Source of the DNA: JAZKFT01 sp965246935
GTDB taxonomy: Bacteria > Bacteroidota > Bacteroidia > Chitinophagales > Chitinophagaceae
Assembly: GCA_965246935.1 (NCBI GenBank)
Contig: CBDFGC010000004.1
Coordinates: forward strand, 310,001-374,000
Reading direction: 5' to 3'
Length of the DNA stretch: 64,000 bases
The position numbers and the translations under genes are program-made. The notes under the pieces were generated by a model. That model saw nothing but the letters and a program-made list of their open reading frames with translations, did not search any database and was not told where the DNA came from. Below, piece after piece: positions 26,982-37,117 of this stretch (its first letter is position 1; every line of letters begins with the position of its first letter).

Positions 26982-28764
26982 ATGAAATGGAAATTATTGT
27001 TCCTGGCCTTTACGCTGGCGCTCAGAAGCATGGCACAAAACCCCATCAGCAGCATCAGCATTAGCATGCCCGCTGTAATGCCCGGTAGCATTAGCGATTG
27101 GGCTAGTACCATGCCGCCTGTAACCATACAGGCAAGTGCAAGGCTTGATAGCAGCCGCAGCATACCCGGCTACGTTCGGGAAGGCAAGGTATTGGTAACT
27201 ATTAAAAACGGCAGCAGTAAAGTATGTGGTGCATTTAATAGTACCAATGCGCCATCTGCGGGCATCAACGGCCCTGTAAAGATTTACCGCGGTGCCGAAA
27301 TAGAAAAACTATTGGCAAACCTGTATGCTGCAGCCCGGTGCCTACATGCTATGCGTACAATTTTTTGGCAATTACAACGGTCAGGAAAAAGCATTGAGCG
27401 AAGAAATATGTAAACAGTTCTCTATAAAAGGGACCGATGCTAACACATATACGCCGCCGCAAAATATAATGCCCGCCGAAGGAAAAATTTTCTCCGAAAC
27501 AGAAGCCAAACAACCCCTTACATTTCGCTGGACACCGGTGGTGCCAAAGCCGCAGGGAGATGTCATTTATAAAGTGCGGGTATTGGAAATACGCAAAGGG
27601 CTATCGGCTACGGAGGCGATGAAAACTAACACCCCTATCCTGGAAAAAGAAGTAGTAAACCAAACACAATTATTCTTTGGTGGTGTGTTTGATGGTCCTA
27701 TTAATAAAATAAATAGTGATTCCAAATTGGGTTGGTATGTAGAGGCAACGGATAAACAAGGCAAGAGTTTGGGCAGTAGTGGGGTGACGGTATTTAGTTT
27801 AGGCAGCAGTGCCAGCCAAAATCCACAGTTAAAAACAGGAGGCTGCCAGCTGGATTTTAAAATAACTAGCAGCAGTTGTGCAAAAGACAGCAGCGGCAAA
27901 CTCTTTTACACCTTTTGTGCAACCGTAAAAGATATTACTACCGTTAGTGGCACTACCATGTATTTCAATGACCCGCTTACCTTCAACTGCGCAAATGGTA
28001 CGCTTACAGGTTGTGCATCTACATCTGTTTCCGACCTTTTAAAAAGCCCTAACGGCACCGTAATTTATATTGGCACATTTCCAAATACGGTACTAAAAAC
28101 AGGGACAGGAAATACGATTTGTTTTAAATACACCCCATCTGTTGCCACGGCCACTACTGCTAAATTTAATGCTTACGCTTTGTGTGCTACCGGCTCCGGC
28201 TCCGCTGCCGAAGGCTCTGGTTCGGCTACGGCTGATACGACGATAACCTTGCCCGCCTGCCCGTGCGTGTATTGCGATCAATTTAAAGAATGGTCCTTTA
28301 GGCCCGAACAGGCAACAGCCACAGGCAGTGCCCCTAATAACTCAGTAAATGTAACTGCAACTATCACTGCCCCTGTTGCAACTATCAAATCATTTAAAAC
28401 TGAACTGGTAAGTTTTGTACACAATGGCAAGGAAGAATGCTTTGGATGTAATAAGGATGCCAATACGTTTGGCAATTTTACCGGTGGCACATTTGGTAGC
28501 TGGGGCAATGGGGTCTTTCCGCTGGATGGTACTAATACAACCCATCATACACTTAGTTGGTTTGGTGCAAACAGCAGTACTATACCGTTAGCAGGCCAGG
28601 CATTAAACTTAAGTTTTACGGCGCCTCCATTTAACCCGCTAAGCTGCTGCGATGATGAGATACAATTCTGCATCCGCTACAGTTTTACCAATGCAGAGTG
28701 TCAAACCTGCAGCTATGTAAAATGCTACTCGGTAAAAAGAACCCATCGCCAAACAAATAATTAA
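26982..28764 (+). pseudogene. Secreted Fn3-like, cysteine-rich protein with a frameshift
   Basis: A signal peptide starts at ATG 26982 (MKWKLLFLAFTLALRSMA). The first frame runs to 27413, but after IEKLLAN (near 27320) homology passes to another frame that reads CMLQPGAYMLCVQF and continues to 28764. One base must be skipped, so the gene is broken, frameshifted by biology or wrongly sequenced. The middle contains an Fn3-like block (LTFRWTPVVP.PQGDVIYKV) also found in the 34380 gene. The C-terminal ~180 residues form a cysteine-rich module (SCCDDEIQFC, CQTCSYVKC) shared with the next gene. Confidence 0.65.
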
Positions 28765-28781
28765 CATTTAAATAAATTACA

Positions 28782-31232
28782 ATGAAAAATATAATAAACA
28801 AGACATACATATTATTTTTTTTAATAAATATCTTAGGCGAAAGCAAGGCACAGCTGCCATTAAATTATGGAGATGCTGTAATAACACATAGCCCGACAAA
28901 GCAATTAAGTACGGGTTCCTCAAATCTTGGAATTGTTGTAAGGGTTATAAAAACAGCCAATACATCTACTGCTCCATTTGGGCCTGGCAGTAGTAATTGG
29001 AATATTTCACCTTTCGGTACAAAACCAGTTAACTGGACAGCACCGCAGGGTAGATGGTCCGTTGACAGCTTAGGCACTGTTTTTGGGATAACATTAGATG
29101 ATAATTTTAATCCAAATATATATGTATCATCAACTCAAATATATAATGCTGGCGCCAGCTTCGAAAGAAAAATATGGAAATTAAATAACACCACCGGCAG
29201 CAGGTCATTAGTATATGATTTTGGAAATGCTGGCAGATCATTAGGTAATTTAAAGTATGTTCGAATTGGCGGTGTCGAAAATATATATGTTTCCGACTGG
29301 CAAACTGGTCAAATACAAAGGGTCACCGGTAATTCAGTAGGAATATCTACCTGGTCTTTGAAGCAACCTTTCCAACCAATGTTTCCAGATTCTGACACGC
29401 TAACTAAGCCGTATGTCAATATGGCTTATGGATTGGGAGTAAGAAACGTGGGTGGTGGTAATTACCGTCTTTATTATGCGAGAATTTCCACCTTCCCAAA
29501 TAGTAATCTGGCCGGAGCTTACGGAAATAATGAGATATATTCTATAGGGCTTAATGGCAGTGGGAACTTTACCGGAACAGAACAGAAAGAAAAAATCAAT
29601 GTAATTCTTAATAAGGACAGAGCTAAATGGGATGGTTACACATCTCAAACCAACCCGCCAGACCTAGACATTACATGCACAATTTTACCAGTTATAGCCG
29701 ACCTGGCCTTTACATCGGATGGAGCAAAAATGTTAATTGGGCAACAATCGTGGCAAAGCTTTGGAAGTATTGCACCACATAATTCCGGTGTTTATGAAAT
29801 AAAATTTAATTTATCTACAGGACAATGGGACAATAGCGGAGACTTGTTTCCTTCAGGAGGTTCAATTTTCGGATTAAACTGTGTAAATACATCCGCAAGT
29901 ACAAATTTTAATTGTACTGGTGGTATTAGCTATTCCAATAATATTTTAAGAAAAGACTCAGGGTATAGTTGCGATACTACAGTTTGGTTTAGCACAGATT
30001 ACAATGCTAATTATGTGTACGGTATTCAGGGGATGCGCTCGGATGGCGGCAATGTTGATAACTCAATAAGAATTGATGCTGATGATGATTTAGCTTTTTA
30101 TGATAAAAATCACCTAGGCGATGTGGAAGTTTATAAAAAACCAATGCAATGCATTACCTGCGCCTGCGGCAAATGGCTAACTACACCGTCCTTAAATGGT
30201 GAACCAATTCCCGGAGTCCCTTTGATGTACCAAGATGCAGCCGAGGTAAGCTTATTACGAAATAAACAAGAGGCAGGCAATAAGCTAAAACCGCCCACTA
30301 CCATACCTCCCGGTGATTACAACAGCAACGAAGCGCCGTTATTAAAAAATTATCCTGTTCAATTTGTGCAGGGGAATATTAGCGGCCTTATTAATGCTCA
30401 ATATGAATGCAGGGGCTGTAAAGATAGCGCAGCGTTTGCCTGGAGCATCACTAAAAACGGCGCCACTACACCCATTCTTACCGGAACAGCTTTACCAGTT
30501 ATTTTAGAAAATTATAATAATCAACTAAAATGCGGTAAGTATATTTTAATAATAAAAGCATCCTGTGGCGGCAATAGCTGCGATAGCTATACCATTCCCA
30601 TTACAATTATTTGCGAACCAGTTAGCTGCTGTAAGGCCGTTATTAATATTGGCCTCGTTAAAAGCGATATACATGCATTGCCAAACATCAATACCAGCAG
30701 TGGTTTTTCAACTGCTAACCTTAGTTACAATATTAATTACGATGTTCCCATGACGGAGATACGGGTAAGCGTTGAAGAATTCAGACTCACCGCTAATTCG
30801 GCCAATTGTTTAAACTGTAGCAACCGGCCCGTAACCTGGGGCAATATACTGAGGGCGACCCTAAATGGAAATGCCATGACACTCACCAGCGCAACAGCCG
30901 CTCAACCGCCCATACCCACTCCACCCAGCAATAGTTTGCAAGCTGATTATAGAGAAGCAGTTTATAGTACCGGCAGTTTAATAAACCCGCCTTCCGCAGC
31001 ACTGTTTCTCATGCTTTCACTTCCCCAGGTTACCGAACTATCGTGCTGCGAAGTGAGTGCTTACGTATGCCTGAAATTTACTTTTAAAGATGCGCAATGC
31101 CGTGAATGTGTGCAAATGGTCTGCGGAAATATTAAATTAATTCCACCGGCGCCAACCGGAACACCGGGTAACCCGCAATCCATTTCAAACAAAACAACAA
31201 TAGACACTAAAATCTTTAACATTGGCCATTAA
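28782..31232 (+). CDS. Large secreted protein with cysteine-rich C-terminal module
   Basis: 816 residues with a signal peptide (IINKTYILFFLINILGESKA). Residues ~30-460 look like a beta-propeller or similar beta fold (FGITLDDNFNPNIYVS, VENIYVSDWQTGQI, VIADLAFTSDGAKMLIG). The C-terminal ~200 residues carry paired cysteines (SCCKAVINI, CLNCSNRPV, SCCEVSAYVC, CRECVQMVC) that match the end of the preceding gene. This suggests disulfide-stabilised or metal-binding extracellular domains. It begins 18 bp after the previous stop and overlaps the next frame, so it is part of an operon. I cannot name the family. Confidence 0.7.
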   Translation: MKNIINKTYILFFLINILGESKAQLPLNYGDAVITHSPTKQLSTGSSNLGIVVRVIKTANTSTAPFGPGSSNWNISPFGTKPVNWTAPQGRWSVDSLGTVFGITLDDNFNPNIYVSSTQIYNAGASFERKIWKLNNTTGSRSLVYDFGNAGRSLGNLKYVRIGGVENIYVSDWQTGQIQRVTGNSVGISTWSLKQPFQPMFPDSDTLTKPYVNMAYGLGVRNVGGGNYRLYYARISTFPNSNLAGAYGNNEIYSIGLNGSGNFTGTEQKEKINVILNKDRAKWDGYTSQTNPPDLDITCTILPVIADLAFTSDGAKMLIGQQSWQSFGSIAPHNSGVYEIKFNLSTGQWDNSGDLFPSGGSIFGLNCVNTSASTNFNCTGGISYSNNILRKDSGYSCDTTVWFSTDYNANYVYGIQGMRSDGGNVDNSIRIDADDDLAFYDKNHLGDVEVYKKPMQCITCACGKWLTTPSLNGEPIPGVPLMYQDAAEVSLLRNKQEAGNKLKPPTTIPPGDYNSNEAPLLKNYPVQFVQGNISGLINAQYECRGCKDSAAFAWSITKNGATTPILTGTALPVILENYNNQLKCGKYILIIKASCGGNSCDSYTIPITIICEPVSCCKAVINIGLVKSDIHALPNINTSSGFSTANLSYNINYDVPMTEIRVSVEEFRLTANSANCLNCSNRPVTWGNILRATLNGNAMTLTSATAAQPPIPTPPSNSLQADYREAVYSTGSLINPPSAALFLMLSLPQVTELSCCEVSAYVCLKFTFKDAQCRECVQMVCGNIKLIPPAPTGTPGNPQSISNKTTIDTKIFNIGH

Positions 31233-32559
31233 AAAATCTGGTAAAACCGGCAGCAGACTATTGCTGCTGCTGGTTTTACAAACAATTATAATTACTGTAC
31301 CGGCACAAAATTTTACTACCAAAGGCACTGCTCTCTATGATTACTATGGGTATTATTACCAACAGGAATTTACTATTGGAGTAAGTAGTTTGCCAGAAAT
31401 AATTGACAGTAACTACGGGCTAGAATCTGTTTTAATAACGCTGCATCATAACCGGGTAAGCGATTTAAAAATAACGCTTCAAAGCCCGGACGGCACAAGT
31501 ATGTGGCTTACGAACCGAAATGGGAAAGACAGTGGAAAAAATTATATAAAAACGAGGTTTTCGCAATATGGGAAGGATGGGCTGATAAGCGCAGCGGTAG
31601 CACCATTTACCGGTGATTATAGGCCAGACGGACAATTGGAATTTTTCAATAACCGGCAAAACCCTAATGGGGAATGGAAATTATGTATTGAGGATTTAAA
31701 GAAAGAAGAAGCTGGAATACTGGATAGCATTCAGCTAGTATTTAGCAAAAGGCCAGCTCATATTACTATCAATAAAAAATGTGATATGCAGAATTTGGGA
31801 TTATGTAATTGTCCTAATGGAACAAATGATTGTGAACTATTGCCAGATTTGGTGATTGTGCCATTCTTCACTAAAAATCAGGTACATGAATATAGCTGGA
31901 ATGATTCATCTTACCCCGGTCAGTTGCGGCTGGCCGCTACCATTGCCAATATTGGCTACGGACCTATGGAAATAAAGGGAACTAAAGATTGGATTTGTGG
32001 AAATGAAAGCGTAGACAGTTCTCAAAAATGCCCGGACGGAAAAATGAGCCGCCTAAAAGTAAAGCAGCGCATATATTCAAAATTTGGTGATTCATCAACA
32101 TATAAAGACAAGGATGCCGGTACTATGTATTTTGAGAATATGCCAGGTCACAATCATTATCATGTGGATGATTGGGTAGAATTCAGGTTGGTGAAAATAA
32201 ATAAAAGAAAAAGAACAGTGGTGACCAGGGGAAGCAAGGTGAGTTACTGTTTGTTTACTACGGGCATATTTTACAGCAGCGACAGCCTTAGCATAATTAA
32301 TGGAAGAAAGTACGGTGAAGGAATGCCCAATTATGGCTTAGGAAATTACCCAACCTGCAACTTCGATAAACAAGGTATTTCTGTAGGTGGCTATGATACT
32401 TATGGAATGATGTACGAGGGGCAATTCCTTCAATTGCCAAATGGATTAAAAAATGGTGATTATATTTTGGAAATAGAAATTGACCCTCACCATTGGTATA
32501 AGGAAAGCAATAAGAAAAACAACCTATTTAGTTTTCCTGTCACTATTTCAAAACAGTAA
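31222..32559 (+). CDS. Secreted P-domain and lysyl-oxidase-like protein
   Basis: 445 residues from a TTG at 31222, overlapping the previous stop by 11 bp. A hydrophobic signal (SRLLLLLVLQTIIITVPAQ) is followed by a proprotein-convertase P-domain-like region (ESVLITLHHNRVSDLKITLQ, NPNGEWKLCIEDL) over residues ~40-180. Next is a lysyl-oxidase-like domain with the copper-ligand histidines in MPGHNHYHVDDWVEFRL and conserved cysteines. Lysyl oxidases oxidise lysine side chains and crosslink proteins (family knowledge). With the secreted neighbours this hints at extracellular crosslinking, which is inference. Confidence 0.78.
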   Translation: MAIKKSGKTGSRLLLLLVLQTIIITVPAQNFTTKGTALYDYYGYYYQQEFTIGVSSLPEIIDSNYGLESVLITLHHNRVSDLKITLQSPDGTSMWLTNRNGKDSGKNYIKTRFSQYGKDGLISAAVAPFTGDYRPDGQLEFFNNRQNPNGEWKLCIEDLKKEEAGILDSIQLVFSKRPAHITINKKCDMQNLGLCNCPNGTNDCELLPDLVIVPFFTKNQVHEYSWNDSSYPGQLRLAATIANIGYGPMEIKGTKDWICGNESVDSSQKCPDGKMSRLKVKQRIYSKFGDSSTYKDKDAGTMYFENMPGHNHYHVDDWVEFRLVKINKRKRTVVTRGSKVSYCLFTTGIFYSSDSLSIINGRKYGEGMPNYGLGNYPTCNFDKQGISVGGYDTYGMMYEGQFLQLPNGLKNGDYILEIEIDPHHWYKESNKKNNLFSFPVTISKQ

Positions 32560-32562
32560 GCA

Positions 32563-34338
32563 ATGAAAAAATTTACACTATTATTTTTATCTATTAATAT
32601 TTGCGTTTCACTAAATGCGCAGGCGCCAAAATCCAGATTTTCCATCTCCGGCACCGCCGGCATTTCTTACGATGGCTATGGCCTTACCACTAACCCGCAT
32701 ACGCCATCGTTTTACGCAGCCCGTCGGCCCTGGAATGTAGTGCGGTTCAATTTTCAGCCTGTCATGAATTTCGGAAACTTTAAGCTACCGTTCAATTTTA
32801 ATGTCAGCCCCATGCGCAATAATTTTGGCAGCCCGCCTTTTGGGTTTGGCAGCCTGCCCGGCTTCCCCAAACAAAGCTTTTCGCAATGGCTTACCAACCC
32901 GGCAAATACCATTGGCATTAACCCAACCTATAAATGGGCAGAGCTGCTACTGGGCACGCAATATTTAAAATACAGCGATTTAAGCACCGGCGACATTGGT
33001 GCATTCGGTTATGGTTTTAGCTTACAACCTGGCAAATACCGTTTCAAATTTTTTAGAGGGATTACCCAGCAGGCATTTCAGCCTTTTATTGGCACCGGCA
33101 CACCACTGCCCGTTTTTGCAGGCGCTTACAAACGCACCATTACCATGGCGCAAATTGGTTTGGAAAAAGAAGGAAAATATTTTGCGGGATTTAATATTAT
33201 AAAAGGAAAGGACGATGCAGGCAGTATTGCTGTACTATTGTTTAATCCTTCTTATCTAACACCTACGCCAAAGCCTGCTGAAAATGTCATCATCAGTTTT
33301 GCTGCAAAATTTAATACAGAAAAAGGCTGGTACGGGCAAACGGAATTAGCTACAACCATTACATCACGGGACCATACAGCACCAAGCCCCAGCCCGCTGG
33401 TAAAAGATTTTAAACCCTTATTAAACACAAACAGCAGCAGCTACCGGGACCACGCCGTGCAGGCCGGTTTTGGCAAAAAAGGCAGGGGATGGGATGTGGG
33501 CGCAACTGCCAAATGGCTGGGTGCCGGATATTACACCATGGGCTATCCTTTTACCCAAAACGACCGGTTGGAATATGCAATAAATACCCGCTTTAACGCC
33601 TGGAAAAATAAAATGAACGTTACGGCAAGCCTGGGGCAGCGCTTTGGCAACTGGAGCAAAACAACAACCCCTAACCGTACCAAACAAATTATTGCCAATG
33701 CCAATGTGTTTGCACAATTCAACGACCACTTTAGCCTGAACGCCAGTTACAATAATTTTGGTTTTACTGCACCGGCAATAAGCGGCGGAATTAAAAATAT
33801 AGGAAACGATTTAGGAATTAATCCCACGTATACGTGGAGCACCACCAAAATAAGTCATTTATTTAGCCTTACTTATAACTGGAGCAAATACACAGAAACG
33901 GCCCCATTTCCGTCCCTGTTTACCAGCAACAATACGCACACCGCTATGCTCTTATATGTGCCCACCTTTTTTAGCAAGCCCAATATCAGTACAAATATAA
34001 GCGCTATGTATTTTAGCAACGCATCTTCGGTACCTGCCAAACTGCGCATCATTTCTTTTAGCAGCAGCCTCGGCTGGGATTTCCCTAAAAAGAAAATTAA
34101 TCTCAGGGGGCAATTGCTATATAACATCACGACCATTAACCCTTTTACTGCGAGTAATAATTTACTGGCTACCCTAGGCGCTGATTGGAAGCTGTCAAAA
34201 AAATTAAGCTGGAACAGCAGCATGACTGCTAACCTCAATAAATATGGAAATGAATTAGCGCCACCAACTTCTTTAATCGGTGCACGCTATTTAGAAAGCA
34301 CATTGCGCACAGCACTTCAGTACAGGTTTGGGAAATAG
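32563..34338 (+). CDS. Outer membrane beta-barrel protein
   Basis: 591 residues, signal peptide MKKFTLLFLSINICVSLNAQ. The mature chain is glycine, asparagine and aromatic-rich with regular short amphipathic strands (YGFSLQPGKYRFKFFRG, TLGADWKLSKKLSWNSSM) and ends RTALQYRFGK, typical of a terminal barrel strand. No plug domain or TonB box was seen, so it is a non-TonB barrel. It starts 3 bp after the lysyl-oxidase gene and may export or anchor the secreted neighbours (inference). Confidence 0.75.
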   Translation: MKKFTLLFLSINICVSLNAQAPKSRFSISGTAGISYDGYGLTTNPHTPSFYAARRPWNVVRFNFQPVMNFGNFKLPFNFNVSPMRNNFGSPPFGFGSLPGFPKQSFSQWLTNPANTIGINPTYKWAELLLGTQYLKYSDLSTGDIGAFGYGFSLQPGKYRFKFFRGITQQAFQPFIGTGTPLPVFAGAYKRTITMAQIGLEKEGKYFAGFNIIKGKDDAGSIAVLLFNPSYLTPTPKPAENVIISFAAKFNTEKGWYGQTELATTITSRDHTAPSPSPLVKDFKPLLNTNSSSYRDHAVQAGFGKKGRGWDVGATAKWLGAGYYTMGYPFTQNDRLEYAINTRFNAWKNKMNVTASLGQRFGNWSKTTTPNRTKQIIANANVFAQFNDHFSLNASYNNFGFTAPAISGGIKNIGNDLGINPTYTWSTTKISHLFSLTYNWSKYTETAPFPSLFTSNNTHTAMLLYVPTFFSKPNISTNISAMYFSNASSVPAKLRIISFSSSLGWDFPKKKINLRGQLLYNITTINPFTASNNLLATLGADWKLSKKLSWNSSMTANLNKYGNELAPPTSLIGARYLESTLRTALQYRFGK

Positions 34339-34379
34339 CAGATAATAAAAGTATGGCATAAATTATTTTTAACCTCAAT

Positions 34380-35240
34380 ATGAAATATTTACTAAAAAAA
34401 TACTTCCTACTGTTATTTGCTAATTGCATTTTCTTCCATGCAGCCAATGCGCAGTTTTCTGCTAATTTATTATTGAACAGCCGGCCACCCTCTTATTTAA
34501 GCGATTGGAATAGCGGGCTGGCCGGTCAATTAATTATTACCTACACGGGCCAGGCGCCGGCAAGGGTAAAACTAACCACGCAATTGCAGAATGGCAGCGG
34601 TAATCCTTTTGCCGTTAGCAATAATGCTACCGCACAATTACTGCAAATAAATACCGGCCCCAACGTAGTACGCATAGATAGAGTTTTGCAATTAGAAAAT
34701 CTTCGTTTCCCTGGCGGGGGAAATAGTTTGGCTACCAGTGGAAAATTACCGACCGGCCAGTATTCTTTAACGGTGCAGTTGTTAAGCATTAATGACAGTG
34801 TATTAACACCTGTTATCCAGCATCCATTTACACAGGTTAATTATCAACTGCCTTATTTGCTTACGCCAGTAAACAAGGCCGTGCTTGATGCTGCTATTTC
34901 ACAAACAGCTATCACCTTCCGGTGGAGCAGTTTAGTACCGGCTTCACAGGAAAACGTTACGTACCGCCTACAGGTGTACGAGGTATTAACGGCACAAACA
35001 TCTATGCAGGCATTGCGCAGCAACCAGCCCCTATTATTGGCAGACATAAGGCGAACGACACAATATATCTGGAGGCCTCAATTATATTTTAAAGATTCTG
35101 CAATCCATCCATTTATCTGGACGGTGCAAACACTTGATAGCCGCGGTGTACCTATACCATCATCCGATGAAAACAACCAAGGCCGTAGCGAGTCATCCGA
35201 ATTTAGCATAAACACGCTAAAGCCTGCGGCATCAGATTAA
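34380..35240 (+). CDS. Secreted Fn3-like protein
   Basis: 286 residues with a signal peptide (LLKKYFLLLFANCIFFHAANAQ). The N-terminal half has beta-rich sequence. The second half has an Fn3-like block (TAITFRWSSLVPASQENVTY, YIWRPQLYFKD, FIWTVQTLDSRGVP) that matches the middle of the frameshifted gene at 26982. Unlike that protein it lacks the cysteine-rich C-terminal module. It starts 41 bp after the barrel gene. Function unknown; an extracellular structural or adhesive part is plausible. Confidence 0.65.
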   Translation: MKYLLKKYFLLLFANCIFFHAANAQFSANLLLNSRPPSYLSDWNSGLAGQLIITYTGQAPARVKLTTQLQNGSGNPFAVSNNATAQLLQINTGPNVVRIDRVLQLENLRFPGGGNSLATSGKLPTGQYSLTVQLLSINDSVLTPVIQHPFTQVNYQLPYLLTPVNKAVLDAAISQTAITFRWSSLVPASQENVTYRLQVYEVLTAQTSMQALRSNQPLLLADIRRTTQYIWRPQLYFKDSAIHPFIWTVQTLDSRGVPIPSSDENNQGRSESSEFSINTLKPAASD

Positions 35241-35305
35241 TAATATTGCTCTGTTACTGGTTTCTCTACTTGCACTCTTAAAAAATGCCTCCCATGTTTA
35301 TTCAA

Positions 35306-36898
35306 ATGAAAACAGTTATTTCTTTCCTTTTTACCTGTTGCTTCTATATGGGGCAGGCTCAGGATTCTTCCTATAAAAAACAATCTACTATTGGCTTGTA
35401 CTTTTTTTACAACGACTTTGCAACGCCGCAGCTGTTAAAAGCAAATGGATTGGGCACCGTATTAAAAAATAACCAGTGGAATAAGCCGCACAATATGCAA
35501 GGTGGTTTTGGGCTGGATTTTTTTAAAGGCGTTACCCGTAAAACAGATGTTGTGGGCACCGTAAATGCAAGTTGGGTTAATTATGCACTGCCTGGCGGCG
35601 GTTTTTTCGGCAGTAGCCATTTATTGCTTGATATGAATGCCGGTGCTCATATAAAACTGCTCGGGGATAATTACACATTCAATCCTTTTTTAATTACAAA
35701 AGTGGGCTTTACATCGTACAAAAATATTAGTGGTTTTAGCCTCCAGCCTGGGGCAGGTATACAAATTAATTTATTTAATGAAGCCTATGTTATTACTACA
35801 ATTGAATATCGGGCAGCATTGAGCAATAACCTGAGCAATCAATTATATTACAGCACAGGCATTGCAACTAATATCGGGAAAAAGAAGGCGAAAATAGTAA
35901 AGCCCTTGGTAGAAAAACTGCCCCCGCCTGTGGCAAAAGAGCCGGAAATAGTCGTAGCAAAAGAACCCGAAACTGTAAACGAAGAAATAAAAATCACGGC
36001 TAAAGAAATTTACATCAGTATTACTGATGAAGCAACCGGACAACCTTTGCAATATGCTGAAATTAGTTTGAAAACGGAGGATGGTATTATTTTTACCGCT
36101 ATCAGCAATACGGATGGCAAAGCACTATTCAGCAATGTTGCGGCAAATAATTATTCAGTAACAGGCCGGCTAAATTTAATTGATGCAACAACTGCAATGA
36201 TTACAAAAGATGAATTTAATTCTATAGGGAATATAATTAAAAAAACCATCACCCATAATGATCCCCGGTTTACTTTAGTGGGCAATGCGGTAGATAAAAT
36301 CTCTGGCAGGCCGGTAGCAAATACGGAAGTAACTATTACCAATAGCACCCGCAGCAGCACAGCTTTTGCTGCAAGCGCAGCCGGAAATGGTGAGTTTCGC
36401 ACACAATTAGAAGCGGCCAGCAATTTTACCATTTCCGGCAAAAAATTGGATTATATCTCTAATATCGAAAGCATAAGCACTATTGGTCTCAATCGTAGCA
36501 CTACCCTGTATGTAAAACTGCAATTAGGCATTGAGGAAGCCGCTGCCGGCAAAACTATTATTTTAAATAAAATTTATTTTGCCACCGGTAAATCTGTGCT
36601 CCAGCCAGCATCTTCCGCCGATTTGATCAAATTAATTTTATTTCTAAAAGATAACCCGCAATCAAAATTAAAAATACAAGGCCATACGGATAATGTGGGA
36701 GGTATTGCTTCCAACATTTTATTAAGCCAGCTTCGTGCAAACAGCGTGGTAAATTATCTGGTTAAAAGTGGAATTAGCAAAACAAGGTTAATGGCAAAAG
36801 GCTATGGCCCTAACCTGCCAATCGAAAGCAACAAAACAGCAGCCGGAAAAGCAAAAAACAGGAGAGTAGAAATGAAAGTATTGGAGACAAGTAATTAG
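35306..36898 (+). CDS. OmpA family outer membrane protein
   Basis: 530 residues from ATG at 35306, chosen for its signal peptide (MKTVISFLFTCCFYMGQAQ); ATG 35285 is also in frame. An N-terminal barrel-like region (~20-200) is followed by a proline/glutamate-rich spacer (PPPVAKEPEIVVAKEPE) and two carboxypeptidase-regulatory-like beta repeats. The C-terminal OmpA peptidoglycan-binding domain has IYFATGKSVLQPAS, IQGHTDNVGG, LLSQLRANSVVNYLV and NRRVEMKV. It anchors the outer membrane to the cell wall and closes the secreted-protein operon. Confidence 0.88.
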   Translation: MKTVISFLFTCCFYMGQAQDSSYKKQSTIGLYFFYNDFATPQLLKANGLGTVLKNNQWNKPHNMQGGFGLDFFKGVTRKTDVVGTVNASWVNYALPGGGFFGSSHLLLDMNAGAHIKLLGDNYTFNPFLITKVGFTSYKNISGFSLQPGAGIQINLFNEAYVITTIEYRAALSNNLSNQLYYSTGIATNIGKKKAKIVKPLVEKLPPPVAKEPEIVVAKEPETVNEEIKITAKEIYISITDEATGQPLQYAEISLKTEDGIIFTAISNTDGKALFSNVAANNYSVTGRLNLIDATTAMITKDEFNSIGNIIKKTITHNDPRFTLVGNAVDKISGRPVANTEVTITNSTRSSTAFAASAAGNGEFRTQLEAASNFTISGKKLDYISNIESISTIGLNRSTTLYVKLQLGIEEAAAGKTIILNKIYFATGKSVLQPASSADLIKLILFLKDNPQSKLKIQGHTDNVGGIASNILLSQLRANSVVNYLVKSGISKTRLMAKGYGPNLPIESNKTAAGKAKNRRVEMKVLETSN

Positions 36899-37052
36899 AA
36901 TGTAAACTGCGAGGCATTAATAATGGGGCTCAAGTTATTATCCATACAAAAATGAAGCGTTTTAGATATGCTCATTAATAATTAAAGCCGTATTACAGCC
37001 AAGCAGTGCTGCTGAGTTTTTAAAAAGTTTGTAGTCTTTACATCCCTTAAAA

Positions 37053-37092
37053 GAACAGTCCCGTTTCTACAAAATAGAGACGGGACTGTTTC
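37053..37092. terminator. Strong bidirectional terminator
   Basis: A long near-perfect stem, AACAGTCCCGT with ACGGGACTGTT, lies between the convergent OmpA and tricorn-like genes. A-rich and T-rich flanks let it serve both strands. Confidence 0.7.
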
Positions 37093-37117
37093 ATGTTCAA
37101 AATTTCTTTACTGCTTT

